Shown here: in pieces, positions 41,483 through 54,579 of the stretch
Numbering within the stretch: the stretch's first letter is position 1
Layout of the letters: each line of letters begins with the position of its first letter
Assembly (NCBI RefSeq): GCF_963422355.1
Contig: NC_085089.1
Span: 1,501,001 to 1,565,000, forward strand
Source of the DNA: Corticium candelabrum
Taxonomy: Eukaryota > Porifera > Homoscleromorpha > Homosclerophorida > Plakinidae
Direction: 5' to 3'
DNA: 64,000 nt
Position numbers and translations under genes: made by a program
The notes under the pieces: model-generated
What the model saw: the letters and a program-made list of their open reading frames with translations, nothing else
Told to the model about the DNA's origin: nothing
The model's database searches: none

Positions 41483-43522
41483 ATGGCGGCAATTCTTCCC
41501 TACCGAGCCGAGTACGCCAAGTCGAGCCGTTCCTCGTGTAGGACTTGCCAGTGTACCATTACAAAAGACACTTTAAGAATAGCTCGCATGGTTCAGGTAA
41601 AATTCTGTACCCGTAACGTGAAACTTGCACTAAAAAGGTTTCTCTCTCTTTTTCTTTGTGTCTGCAGTCTTATCACTTTGATGGAAAGGTATTGAGTTAG
41701 GCAAGACTGTGTGTTTGCGTCGTTGACAATAAGCTAAAACTGTATTGCAAGTACACATAGTTTAGCTACATTTTGTCGTAACCGTGGTAACAATCAATTG
41801 CTAGTTTTAAAATTGATATTAGCTAGTCTCTTGCACAGCCCCCTCTCGCTCCTCGCGCGCGCGTTAACAGGGGCTGTGCAAGAGACTAGATATTAGCTTG
41901 CAAACGGGCAAGAATCCCGCTTACCAGTTGGAAAAATAATTATTTGTTTACGCAGCTGGCGTACTAGACCGCATTACTAGGGTATCGCTTCACAGTTGGT
42001 TTCATTTTTTTTATAGATTCGTTAGTTTAGACAGCTTTTGGGACATAACAACGAATGAGAGAAGCAGCATCATGTGATACCGTTTCTGTGTTTTTTTTCC
42101 TCTCTGGGTTCGTCTTGTAGTCTAAAATGGCAGTTATTACTTCCGACCTAAGCCTTTACACCGTGTTGCTGGTCGAATTTGATGATGGGGCCAAAATTGT
42201 GGCCTCAGTGGGCACAACTGTACAGTTACACCCCCTACTTTACAGGCTTCTACTGGCAATCAGAGAACGGTAAGCACTGTAATCGTTGATAGATGGATCA
42301 CTCACACTGGCACCTTTCATCTGAACCTTACGTATAGAATTGTGGGAGTTCTCTAGCAACTTGTTATTCATATCATAGCATTTACTACATTTGTGGAACT
42401 TTTAGTACTTTATTAATATCAATTTTAATATTAAGATGGGATGAATACATCCAGGACCCACTAGGGTCGCAGGTTTGAGTCTCGTTGAGGGCAGCTGTGG
42501 CATAATTTCCTTGGGCAAGGAACTCACCCACCAAGTGCACTCTCTACCCAGGAGTATAAATGGGTACAGTGTACCAACAGAAATGCGAGGGAAGAAGGCA
42601 GTCTATGTACTTAGTAGCTGCAGCAGGACCCCCTGAAAGACCAGCCTCAGGCTGAAGGGGTTTTCCTGGGTAAACATATGCCTTCTTCTTCTTAAATAGC
42701 CAAGGGGTTTTAAATAGCCTTAGAAAAATCTACGACGTGTGACACAGTTGCTACAAGAGGAAGAAACATTGTTTGCTTTGGGTCTTACTAGATTCCTCAT
42801 TGGAACCATTGCGCTTGTTTCTTTAAGAAATATCGTCCAAATTCTACAGCCGACATTTATGGCTTTGATAGCCTTCGATGGAATGATCAGCAGAATATCA
42901 AAGATCACACAGGTGAAGCTGATGAGGTTGCTACAGGATCTGGAAAGGTAACAGTCACTGCAATGGGAGACTTCTTCTATAAATGGATTTTGCTGTTGTT
43001 GTTGTTTCAGAAACGAAAGAAAACGCAAACAAATGGAGGACAAAAGAAAGTGAAGGAAGAGGAGAGTGGAGAAGACATTTCTCGCAGAGTTAGCTCTATT
43101 CCCTTCTGATGTTTTCTTGCCTGTTGTGTGTGTCTCTGTTTATGTTTGCATGCACCTCTGCTCATTTCTTTGTGTGTATATTTGTTTGTATACTTGTGTA
43201 GTACGTCGCATAGTTGTGTACTAGTATTTGTTTGTATGTTTGAATACATTGATGTGGAGCTGCTTGGTTTTTTGTTAGTGTCTGGCTGGCTGCTTGTGTC
43301 ACTGTTTGATGGTGTTTATTTTATTATGTGACTGTTTTTTGATTGACTTGTTTATTCTTGTGTGTTGGCCACAGGAGCAAAGCGAGCTCTTGTGGGGAAT
43401 TAGAGACAAGCTGCGTGAGAGTGTAACTACAAGTAGTTTGAAGACGTTAATGGCACATAACAAACAGACTTTGTACAAAGGCGGACAGAGTAATGTGAGT
43501 ACATGCAGTACACGAGCGTGCA

Positions 43523-43603
<81 letters not shown>

Positions 43604-43970
43604 TCATTATTACGTTTAGTATGGCTCACCAAACAAATAAATTACATGCAAGGCATATGATTCTGTCTAACACAGTGTACAGATACTGTATGAGGGGCTG
43701 TTTGTAAATATTGACAGTTTTTAAGAGCGTGATTTTGCATTTGAGGGTGGTGAGGTAAAACGTAAAATTAACGTCTGTGGCAGTCTCTGCTTGCATGATG
43801 AGCACCTTTATGTGTATGCCTGTCATTACGGATGCATGTAGCACAGTTGAGATTTAACTGTAAATTCCATGTCCAAGCAACTCACTAATAGCACTTGTTT
43901 ATATACCCCAAAACTCTGCACCTTGACAATGTAGTAACGGCAGCGTCAGTTTCGTTGAACTCCCACAGTG

Positions 43971-44047
<77 letters not shown>

Positions 44048-45768
44048 TTATTTCAACGTTTTTAAGCTTGTGGCACTGCAGTGCTCTCGTCATTTTATGC
44101 ACTAATACAATGACAATGCAGGCAACATTGTTTGGTACTACAGATGGAAATTTCTGATTCATTAAAGATTTACCAAACATACATGTACCTTCTTGTTCTT
44201 TTCTTGTTTGTCTGCTGAACTTATACTCTTACGAACATTACAATAAGCAAATTGCAATGGTTTGGTTGTACGTCAGTTAACATTGGGTATCTCTTACTGC
44301 TCGCTGTGTTTTGTCAACTTGGTTGGAAATACAATATGCTATTACAGTGTGTTGATTCAATGGCAACTTACCATACATCTTGTTAGTGCATATTAATATG
44401 GTGTGTCTTCAGTATTTGTTACAAACTATAGTGATGAGTTCTGGTGTTACCTACTTTATATAATTTATGTTTGAAAAACTAGTGACATTTACGGACGGTC
44501 CTGAGTAGGCAGTTTGATCTGTAGCATACTACATCACTATTGTACACAAATTCCACTTGTGGTTGAAATTGTTACGCACTTTTAGTATATTGATTGCTCT
44601 GTTATGTAGCTGTTGGCACATGTCAGTGATGGAATGGCATTTGGTGCTCTACAACCTTGTCCTGAGTGCAAAAATGGCCAACTGAAGTTTCGGTGAGATG
44701 ACAATGAGTAGTCAGTCATATGTGTAAGTTAGTCCTTGTTGTTGTATCTTAATGTGTGTTAAAGAAATGACTCGGAAGGATACAATTGTATGGGTAACCT
44801 GACAGAGTGGACAAAGTGCATGTATACGACGAAGGAACCGAAGAGAAAGAAATGGGTCATTCCGGCAAAAATGAGGAAAAAGAATGCTTATCTGTAAGTA
44901 CACAATGTTTGACAACATTGTAGTTGTTTGTGGCAATCCTAAGAGGTTTCACAGTTGAAACCATGACAATAAGTTTAGAACAAGTTGACATCTTGTTTCA
45001 ATTAATTAACCCAAGCATGCATGTGCTAGGGTTACTTACAGGAGTGTTGTGTGTGGACCATTGAATGGGCAATTTGAATGCAGCGCACGCACTCATTGTT
45101 ATCGCTGGTGTTAATTATCTTGCCAGTTGATGTCTCAAGAGGTAGGTATTGAATGTTGACAATAGCACGTGGTAGTGAATGTCTCCAGCCATCTTCTCAT
45201 ACTTTTCATGTTAGTAGGTGCCAGTATGTGTGTAGCAGCTGTTCCGTAACTTAAGCAGTGAGGGTTGAACACTTAAGTACTTTCATTAGTACAGTTTGAT
45301 TTGGTGACATTGTGCTCAGATGAAGCACCAAATGTAGCATTGGACTCAAACAGAAGGGATTGCATTTAGTTAATTAAGTGCTAAAATTTTTTGTTTTTGT
45401 TATGAAGTCTAATGAATGGCAGTGTCCATGTTATTTATGATTATGGACTGATGAAATGTTGAGTGTCATTTTTCAGTATTTATTTACTTTCAAAGAAATT
45501 ATTTTACGTTTGACTAACTGATGATTCGTATACACTTGACTCTAGATTGTAGTATTGACAAATTTACTGCTTTGATGTTATTTCTACTCAAATTTTTTGT
45601 TGTAAACGCTTATCACTTGATGCATGCTTATTGTACAGCCATCAATTTTATAACATTTTAGCCAATTTTGATGATCTGCTTGATTGAAGTAGAAACTACC
45701 ATTTCATTACGAGATATCTTTTAGATAGTTCTATTAGCTTGCAGGCAGCAAAGCTTAACAGCATGCGT

Positions 45769-45846
<78 letters not shown>

Positions 45847-48800
45847 ACCACAGACTTAATTTTGCTTGCGATTGCTTTATCTTAATGAACAAATCCAGTA
45901 CAACTTTATGGCATAATTCATAAAATAATTAATGAACTTGGTTTAGGAAGGAGTTCAGGTTTAAGCCAGGACAACGAAGTTTTGGAAGGTTGGACTTGCT
46001 GTCATCGTGTGAGTTAAAGTTGGAAAGTGGTGTGCTTTTCATCACTAGCAGTTCATCAAAACCTGAAAGCGCAACTGCTGGACATTCAAGTCAAGCCAAA
46101 GTAAGCTTGACAATCAGGCACAGTACTGTATGTTTGAACAACAGGTTGTTTATTATTTGCAGGGATTCAGTGAGACTGCATATGATGCTTTTGATGGCCA
46201 AATAGGTTTGAAACTATGTTTCCCAGCATATGTTTATGTGTTGTAGTATTAGACCTTACATTATATGTGTACAGTTTTTGTGATCTTTGACCCTTAAGCA
46301 AGTTTGTGTGAATGTATTTAGCTGTCTGTTTGTGTCTGGGTGTTCATCACTTTGTTGTGTGTGTCTTTACATTGGCATACCTACTATATGCATATCTATG
46401 GACTATACAAAACTGATGAAGACTGATATATGGAACTATGAGACATTCTACGCTGCCTGAATATTTATTGTCTAGAAAGGAAAGTAAGAATGACGCTGAA
46501 GGGCAATGCAATGGTTGAATCAGACTCAGGTAAACAATAGTGACATTTTTTGAATATAAACAATGCATCTTACTGACTTTAATATGTGTGTACCAATGTT
46601 AATAATAACAAATAATAAATAACAAATTATTTGTTACATTTGTCTTAGGATTAGAAAGTCGATGTCATGTGTTAGAACGCAAGGGTGATCTGTACAGTGC
46701 CACACTTGGTTTGGTTGATGTTGTCAAGGGGACAAATTCTTTTTACAAACTGCAAGTTCTAGAGTCGGATGCAGGACACAGGTTTGTTTTCCTTGCTAAT
46801 TTAGGTTTACAAGATGTGTTGTTATGTAGTAGCAGGATTTTGCAACTTGCGTAGTACAGTGGAGTGAGGTTAATTGAAGTGTTTAAGTTTTCAGAAGTGT
46901 TTGTACATTTTGTCTGTTTGTAAACATGACATATCTTGAACAGCAAACTTACAAGGGAGCACGACTTCCAATTCTCTTATATATACTGTCACTTTAAGTA
47001 AACAAACAACAGCTCTTTGTGCTTTCTTGTATAATTTTATGGGTTTACTAAACAGTGTTCTTACTGTGTAATTTGAAAGTGTGTGATAACAGCAGCCAGC
47101 GATACACATTGAGTCCTTGATTCACTAGCTGCTTCTACAGAATTTTATAAAGATAATCTAAATTGAAGAAATGTGTACTATACTGTGTATACCTGATTTC
47201 TTTTCTCTGATGACTTTGTTTTAGGTGTTATCTCTATCGTTCATGGGGTCGTGTTGGCACTGAAATTGGTGGCGTCAAAGTTGAGGTAATAATGATAGTT
47301 GCTGCCAGTTAGTATAACTGGAGTGGTAGCTGGATTTAAAGAACATGCCGATGTTAATCATGTATCAAGAATGATTATATTAAAAGAACGTTGTGTGTTG
47401 TGTTCACAATGTTGAGCATCACAGATGTGCTGTTATTGTTACGTCATATTTATCAAATTATGAAGAACGTCTGCCAATTTAGTTTCAGAGCGATTATTGT
47501 CATGTTTATTTAGCTCATGACTAAACGCTTCTTTTTCATACGTACAGTGTAAGTTGTGTTTCTGCTTTTGCCATAAATTAATTGTAATACATGGTAATAG
47601 TTTAGATTTCCATGTTGATCAGTTTGTTCGTAGCCTATGAAGCGTGCTCTCAGTATTGATCGCTTCAAGGAATTGTATGCAGAAAAAACTGGTAAGACAT
47701 GTTTTCAGCTTTTACTTGTTTTGTTTGATTGATTTTTCAATGTATGTAGGTAATTCTTGGGACAATAGAAAGACTAGCACTAAAAACCCAGGAAAGTTTT
47801 ATCCGATTGAATTGGATTATGGACAGGTTTAATTTCTTGTGTGATTGTAGAACAATTGTTTTGTTGATGTCATTTGTTTGAACTACAGGAAGATGACGCG
47901 GTGAAAACTGCAGTTGCAGGAGCATCATCTTCCAAACTTCCACTTCCTGTGCAAAATTTGGTAAAGAAGATATTTGACATTGAAGCTATGAAGAGGGCTC
48001 TAGTTCAATTTGAGGTGAGGATCTGTTGCTGTGAAATAGTCACATTTTGTTTCAATTTATATGCATAGCAACTTTGTCTGGACTATGGTTAATAAGTTAG
48101 TCTGACATTGGTGTTTGGATTAAGCTTACTGGAGTAGAAATTATTGAGTGAACCTTGCTTTATTATTCACTGTGATGCACACTTGCAGCACTACATGACG
48201 ACTATCATATTATTGTGGCCATTAACATTTGAAGCTGATCTGTTATTCAATTAACGAATGTGTTTCATAATTTTTGGTGCATTGATTTAATTATGCTCTC
48301 TGTTTTGTGTCTACTATAACAGATTGATGTAAAGAAGATGCCTCTAGGTAAACTTTCAAGACGTCAAATAGAAAGTGCTTTCAGTGTGCTGACAGAACTT
48401 CAAAAGGTGTTGTATTCACATTTATTCTCAAAGTGGTCTAATGTGTGGCTTCCATTGTCTAATGTATAATTTTTGGGTAGTGCATGGAAGTCACATGTTA
48501 TGAGGGTGACTGGAGTCTACTACTTGTTGTATCCAACGTTTGTGTTGTTTCAATTTAGACTTTGCAAGGTGATCGAAATCCATCTAAGATTCTTGATGCT
48601 TCAAACCGTTTCTATACCCTTATTCCACATGACTTTGGAATTCAGATGCCACCCCTGCTTGACTCAGAGGACATTATCAAGGTAGACTTAATATACGGTA
48701 CTGTTATTGATATTATATAGGCACTATAGAGGTGACTATCTATACTTGTAGATGAAGACAGAGATGTTAGACAACTTGTTGGATATTGAAATAGCATACA

Positions 48801-51800
48801 GTTTGTCTAAATCTGCTGATAACCTGGATGAACAGTATAAGAGATTGAAGACTGACATAGAGGTACTTCTGTATTGCTTATTGTGTTTTCTGTTTGATTT
48901 ATATATAATTACTTATTTCTACTGAATTTTTGTAGTTAGTTGTATGATAAATGAAATGGCTTCCACGTTGATTTATGAATATGTCATAGGCTAAACTTTT
49001 TTGGGTCAAACTACTCTGTAACAGACATTGGCATGTCACACGTACTCGGGTTCTGATAGTGCAAGACTATTGGCTTTGTGGGATGTATTAGGGATCAGCA
49101 CTAATGCGATACAGTAGTAGATTCAGTCAAGACTAGATTGAGCAACATGTATCAGTATGGAAAGAAACGTGGCATGTCATGTCAATAGTTGAATATTTTT
49201 ATGGCAGTAGTGACAGTCAGTCACACCTGGTGCGATTGACTGCCAATACTGCCATGACCATAGAATTTATTTGCTAGTACTTTTAGGGAAATGTCATAAA
49301 CAGAAATGCATGCTACTGTAATGTTTTAACTGTTTGAAATCTGTCGCTGTAGAGTAAACTTAGTCTTGCGTAGCCAACCTCCTCCCTTTTTCATATCTAC
49401 CGGCAGATGTAAGAAAGTGGAGGGGTTTGGCTAAGTGAGACTAGAGTAAACTGTTGATACTCAGAACAGCCGTACGTTGCTTAACATCTAACTATTTGTA
49501 TTGCTCAGTTTGTTTTGATTACTAAAATGCAGAGCCTCGGGATCTAAATTATTGATGCTTATATAATCTCAATATATTTATACAGGTATATGAAGGACCA
49601 ATAGTTAATTAATGTTTTTTCTAACAATAGCTCAAAGAAGATGCAAGTGCTTGTAATGCATGTCGACACTTAACGATATTCAGACATTCATTTACTTAAA
49701 ACAATTTGGTACTATTTTGTGTATGTCAAGTTGCAAAGGATTTTAAGAACAGCTATGCTGTGACCTCAAAAGTTGCTTGTGAATTTCATACATGGTCTGG
49801 AGTTACAACAGTTAGCATTAATTGTCAGTCATTCAGAGTAGACAACCTACTGTAGTTAGTGTGCATACACATGTAATAAATCACACGCAAAGTGAGGCGT
49901 ATGTGCTGGAGTACAAATCGGATGAAAGGCGTATTATAGTTGACGTTAGCGGATGGTTATGCATCTGTGCATGTACACTGGTATGAATTGTGGTAGTTGT
50001 GGTGTAGGGTTTAGTGTAGTTGAATGAATGTATAGGACGTGTTTGTTGCAGGTACTTAGCAAGGACACTGATGAGTTCAAGATGCTGGTGGAGTATGTGG
50101 CAAATACTCATGCTGCTACTCACAACCTTTATACTCTCACAGTTATGGAGGTAACTGTATATGTTTGTACTTCACTGAGTCTGCATGTATTCATTATCTT
50201 TATTGTAGATTATGGACGATCGTAGATTGTACAGTTATTAGAATTAAATGGTTTTCTTTCCAGTTTTGTGTGGCTTCTAAATATTGTGTGTTTGACTACG
50301 TGGAGTGCAACAAGGAGGGTGAAATGGAAACCGTGCATATGTGTTTCATCTAACACTTGAAATTTATGAATATTATTCAAAATTTGTGATTTGTGGGAAC
50401 ATCTTAGAGATAGGGAAAGCATGTTGATTAGCACATCTTCTATTATTCTGATGTTTCCGGTATGAGTTCCATGTTTATGTCACATTTTGTGGCAATTGAT
50501 CTATTGTGTAGCAAACAGAGGGCATGGATCTCTTTCAAGCGTGTGGCTGGGTGTGTAGTTTCTTGGCTTATACATGTATTCAGGTCTACTATATTGTCTG
50601 GTTGTTGGGGTGTAAAATGATATTGAACATAATAGCATGAACACTTTTCATAAGTCTCTTGTGGACAATCAGGGTGGTGGCGATACTGATTTGTCTCCGT
50701 ATTGTTGGCTGTGTTGTTGTCTAACTACAGATAATGTATTCTACTGTCAACGATTTAGGTGCTGGAATCTGAGTTCTAATTATTGGTATTTACTGTAGTG
50801 TCTGATTGAAACTTGTTATGTGTTGGCATATATGCATTACAATAATATATATTGCTGACAACATGAACAAACATTGTACAATGCAGCAGCAACTAAAAAC
50901 AAACATGCTACATGCTTTAACTGCTAGTACATACATTATTTATATCTTGGGTTTATATGAAGTTTCATGTTAACCAAAACATTTAGATGTATGGGTAGTG
51001 AAGGTGCAAGAAAGGGTGTGATTTATGCTATCCCTTTATGTTGTCAAATTGTCTATGTGAAATCAGAATTTAATTAGATTATGTCTTATGGGCATCAATG
51101 TCAATAAATTGTGACTCAAGGTTTTGTTGTGGCAGATTTTTAAAGTGAAGCGTCAAGGTGAAGCCAAACGATATAAACAGTTTCAGGAACTGGGCAATCG
51201 CATGTTGTTGTGGCATGGCTCACGGACATCCAATTATGCTGGTATCTTGTCACAAGGGCTGAGGATTGCACCACCTGAAGCTCCAGTGGTAAAATGCTTG
51301 AATCAAAATGCCATAAATATTTGTGTTAAGTGAGAGAAATTATATGAAAACGTATTTCCTGTTGTTTAGTTATTTATCAGGTTGTACATTAGTAGCAATG
51401 TGCTAGTCCAGTGGCGTAAGCAGGGTTTTCTCTATTGCTAGCAATACCCCTAGGCTAAGGCCCTTTGTCTCGAGACATGGACATGATGCCTTTAGGAATC
51501 GTAAGGGTAGAAAACGGTAGATTTATACTTGACAGCCGGCGCAGTACTACGCTCCTTGAGCTTTTCTTTGTCTGATCTATTTGTTTCATGTATGTGGCTG
51601 GTGTGGTTGACTTGTTTGTGCAGAGGAATCCTTGTTATATGACCATGAGGTTTTCACAGCTCATGGTAATTTAAATAGCCTATCAAATTGTGAGACGTTT
51701 AAGTGTTAATGTTTTTCTCTGCATTGTTGCACTGTTTAACATCATAACAAGTTAATTGAATAACATTATTAGTGTATATTATTAAACAATTGATGATGTC

Positions 51801-53709
51801 ATTGTCATAAAATTGACGCACAAGCTTCCTTTCAGGAATACTCCCGTGAGTGACCCTGCATGCTATGCCACTGTAGTCTAAGCAGCTGATTAGTATCTAG
51901 ACAGTACATTTATGAATTATTTAGTATATATAGGAATAGAAATACTTTACTGGCATCTGATTGTGACTGTTTGTGACAAGTTGTTAGTAACTTTTTGATT
52001 GCTGTATTATAAAGGTGCAGCAGCACAACCAACAGGCAATCACTTCAGCTACTGACAATGATGCTACAAATTGCTGTCTGATACGTTTTAATTGCATGAC
52101 TGTGTTTACGAGTAGAAGCTTGCCGATCAAAAGTTTATGCCTGAACAGATGGCTACACTAGATTTGTAGTTGACAGACAAAGAGTGGTATTTTTGGCCTA
52201 CAAAGAAATAATTGCACTAATTATATTTGTGGCCTTCTACTTATGGTGTATTGCGTGCTCATTGCTGTGTGGCAGCTGAAGCTGATCGATTGAAGATTGC
52301 TTTCGTATTTATGCCACACTGATGTTATGTTGATATTAAATAATGGATTTTTTCAGACTGGTTACATGTTTGGCAAGGGAGTCTACTTTGCTGGTTGGGC
52401 GTACACATTTGATTTGATTTTGTGTGATCTTCTTTACACGTTTCTTGCTAGACATGGTAACTAAATCAGCAAACTACTGCCACACATCAGTTGCTGACTC
52501 TGTTGGTCTGATGCTGTTGTGTGAGGTTGCATTGGGAGAAATGTATGGATGTTGCAGTGTCTGTTGTAGGATGTATGATATATTGATTTCTTCTATTGTA
52601 GGTATGAAAGGACCGAAGCTGAGTATGTCAAGAAACTTCCAGCCGGAAAGCACAGTACTAAAGGTAGCATAAGTGGCATCGTAGATCCAATCAATGAATG
52701 ATGAATCATGCTGGCCGTAGTATCCATCAGTGCTACTTAATTGCTGGCAACTAATGAATACAGTTAATTAAGACAACTGTTGTTACATTGAAGGTAAATG
52801 AGTGTATTGTTTTATTACTATCATAATTGTTGAATTTGTTATATTTTTTTGTTATACTTTTTCATTACACCAGATTACTCAGGTGTAGTTCCCTCTGGGC
52901 TGGGGTACACAAACACGGACTACCAAACACAAATATACAACACACACTAATGCTACCAACTACACTAATAATTTCATACTTCTAACACATGCCAGTCCCA
53001 AAACTAGTTCGTTAGTTGACTGAAACACCGTCTGTAAAAAGTCACTTTGTATCTTGCTACATTCACTGCTGCTTCACGGAAAGAATCACCTAGCCTTTGT
53101 CGCACGAGTCTCTTTGATTGTGTTAGGCTCAACCAATTTGTCTTGTAAGTTGTTAATAAGGGATAGTGCAAGGATTGGAACAAACTTGTGATTCGACTTT
53201 TCGTGGTTATGTACACAGGATCTAAGTAAAGCTAAGAAGCATAATTTGGAAACTTGGGGATTGGTCCTACGTACAACAGATAAAATAGTGTATTAATTGA
53301 TTACTTTGCCTATTTCGGATAGTGAATATTTTAGAAGTATATGCAGTAATGAAGTACATAGCAACGATGATGTTTATTGCAATTTTTATGGTGTGCGTTT
53401 GATGTAGGTGTTGGTCAAACTCAGCCCGACCCAGCTGCTGTGCATAAACGGGATGATGGTGCCGTTGTTCCTATGGGCAAAGCTGTTGGTACTGGAGTTA
53501 ACTCCCGTTTGCTCTACAACGAGTATCCTTTAATGTTTGTTTCAATTGTTTATTTTTGTGGGTGTATGGTTTCATTATTATATCGAGTTTAATATTCAGT
53601 TACAATTTTATATTCATTTTGCCTTAATTTTGTTAGATATATTGTTTATGATGTGTCTCAAATTCGAATGGATTATTTGTTCCAGATGAAGTTTAATTTT
53701 AGGAGATAA
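41483..53709 (+). CDS. PARP1: Poly(ADP-ribose) polymerase 1, reduced domain set
   Basis: Nuclear DNA-break sensor and NAD+-dependent ADP-ribosyltransferase. Twenty-five exons: 41483-41596, 41668-41688, 42792-42947, 43011-43088, 43375-43494, 44610-44692, 44765-44893, 45947-46100, 46163-46205, 46476-46529, 46649-46781, 47225-47285, 47634-47691, 47750-47826, 47889-48014, 48323-48406, 48559-48681, 48752-48862, 50052-50150, 51136-51288, 52357-52393, 52452-52542, 52602-52663, 53408-53522, 53637-53709. All join in phase: 784 residues (human 1014). Domains in order: one PARP zinc finger (SCRTC, then [16 protein letters not shown] is Zn1-like), a KRKK basic stretch, PADR1/Zn3 ([24 protein letters not shown]), WGR ([13 protein letters not shown]), helical regulatory domain, and ART with [32 protein letters not shown] and the catalytic Glu in LYNEYIVYD. 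No Zn2 and no BRCT are encoded, and the introns at those points (64 and 270 nt) are too small to hide them. Confidence 0.96.
41824..41888. mobile_element. 65-bp palindromic mini-element with 9-bp target duplication
   Basis: Termini TAGTCTCTTGCACAGCCCC and GGGGCTGTGCAAGAGACTA are perfect reverse complements around a GC-rich loop (CTCCTCGCGCGCGCG). Exact 9-bp flanking repeat GATATTAGC at 41815-41823 and 41889-41897. It lies in PARP1 intron 2. Confidence 0.85.
42440..42700. mobile_element. tRNA-derived SINE-like element
   Basis: GGTCGCAGGTTTGAGTCTCG resembles a Pol III B box. It is followed by TGTGGCATAATTTCCTTGGG, CAAGGAACTCACCCA and CCCAGGAGTATAAATGGGTA, blocks I associate with widespread invertebrate tRNA-SINEs. 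No A box or clean target duplication could be fixed. In PARP1 intron 2; related to 27508-27620. Confidence 0.62.
43532..43601. repeat. (CA)n in PARP1 intron 5
   Basis: About 70 bp of CA shortly after the exon 5 donor. Confidence 0.95.
43973..44043. repeat. Second (CA)n in PARP1 intron 5
   Basis: About 71 bp of CA, the second such tract in the same intron. Confidence 0.95.
45771..45838. repeat. (CA)n in PARP1 intron 7
   Basis: About 68 bp of CA, 108 bp before the exon 8 acceptor. Confidence 0.95.
49361..49443. mobile_element. 83-bp palindromic mini-element with 9-bp target duplication
   Basis: Starts TAGTCTTGCGTAGCCAA and ends TTGGCTAAGTGAGACTA, an imperfect inverted repeat continuing through the CTCC/GGAG arms. 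Exact 9-bp flanks GAGTAAACT at 49352-49360 and 49444-49452. It lies in PARP1 intron 18 and is related to 41824-41888. Confidence 0.82.
51409..51873. mobile_element. Non-autonomous DNA transposon with CAGTGGCG termini (465 bp)
   Basis: Left end CAGTGGCGTAAGCAGGGTTT, right end CATGCTATGCCACTG. Exact 5-bp flanks TAGTC at 51404-51408 and 51874-51878. It shares the internal blocks TTTTCTCTATTGCTA, CAAGTTAATTGAATAACATT and TTGACGCACAAGCTT with 1652-1863. In PARP1 intron 19. Confidence 0.82.
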
Positions 53710-54530
53710 AAGTTTTAAACTCTCAATAGGTATTCACTGCAGTTTGTATCAGCTCTTTCTTGACTTGCATAGTGTTTTAAGTTAGTTCAAGCTTAACAAA
53801 ATTTCTTTTCATTTTAAGTAGTTAACTTTCAGTTTTGATTGTTGATTGGAGTTGTGTTGAGCAATCACAGCTTGCAGAGGCTTGTGAGTTTGTATGCATT
53901 AAAAAAAGCTTATGAGTTTGTAAGCATTGAAAAACCTATGAGTTTGTAAGCATTAAAGTGGTCGGCAATGCTGGTTCAGTGTGACTTCTTCTAGATGTCT
54001 GTTTTGCTGCATTGTGCTGCATCAAAACTACTTGTGTACAGACTAATATATGTGTACTGATATGCAATGCATATGGCAGCGATGGTCACATATTTCATAG
54101 GATTGTGTCCAGTGACGTAAATGCTCACAATAATGTTCCTCTGTATGTGGGTTGCTAAATTGACTGGTACAAGGATAGTTAGGACACGTTAACTTGGAAT
54201 ACCATGACAATCATTTGGTAGTCCTTGACGTGTAACAGTACTAGTGTTGCCAAATTTTCCTGATTGATGACGTTGCATGTGCACGCGTGGACTGACGATT
54301 TGGGCACTCACACTGTCACCTCAAGTACGTAATTCTTGCCCAATTCGCTTGCCTCAGCGTTGGAGTGTAAAGCAGAATAACCTTACCGAGAGTGTGTAGG
54401 CTGAGATTAGGGGTTTTTCTTCACTTCCCGTGTACCCTACTTCCTGTCTTGTACAATTGCAAGACCGTATAGAAGCGTATGAAAGTGCAAACCGATTTCC
54501 TGTATAGCACTAGGTTCAGACTCACTAGCT
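53710..54530. other. Intergenic between PARP1 and the PPxY gene
   Basis: Contains three diverged direct repeats of CTTATGAGTTTGTAAGCATT at about 53880-53955. No gene seen. Confidence 0.55.
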
Positions 54531-54540
54531 CTATATATAC
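54531..54540 (+). promoter_or_regulatory. Candidate TATA box
   Basis: CTATATATAC lies 40 bp upstream of the ATG of the single-exon membrane protein. The distance allows a very short 5'UTR. Inference from sequence only. Confidence 0.4.
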
Positions 54541-54579
54541 AAGGCAAAATCACACTATTTAGCTCTTTCTGACGCAATA

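Noticed and set aside
42121-42289. Possible PARP1 exon (acceptor cttgtag at 42120, donor gtaagc at 42271)
   Set aside because: Neither in-phase reading gives zinc-finger sequence, and exon 2 joins perfectly to exon 3 at 42792 without it.
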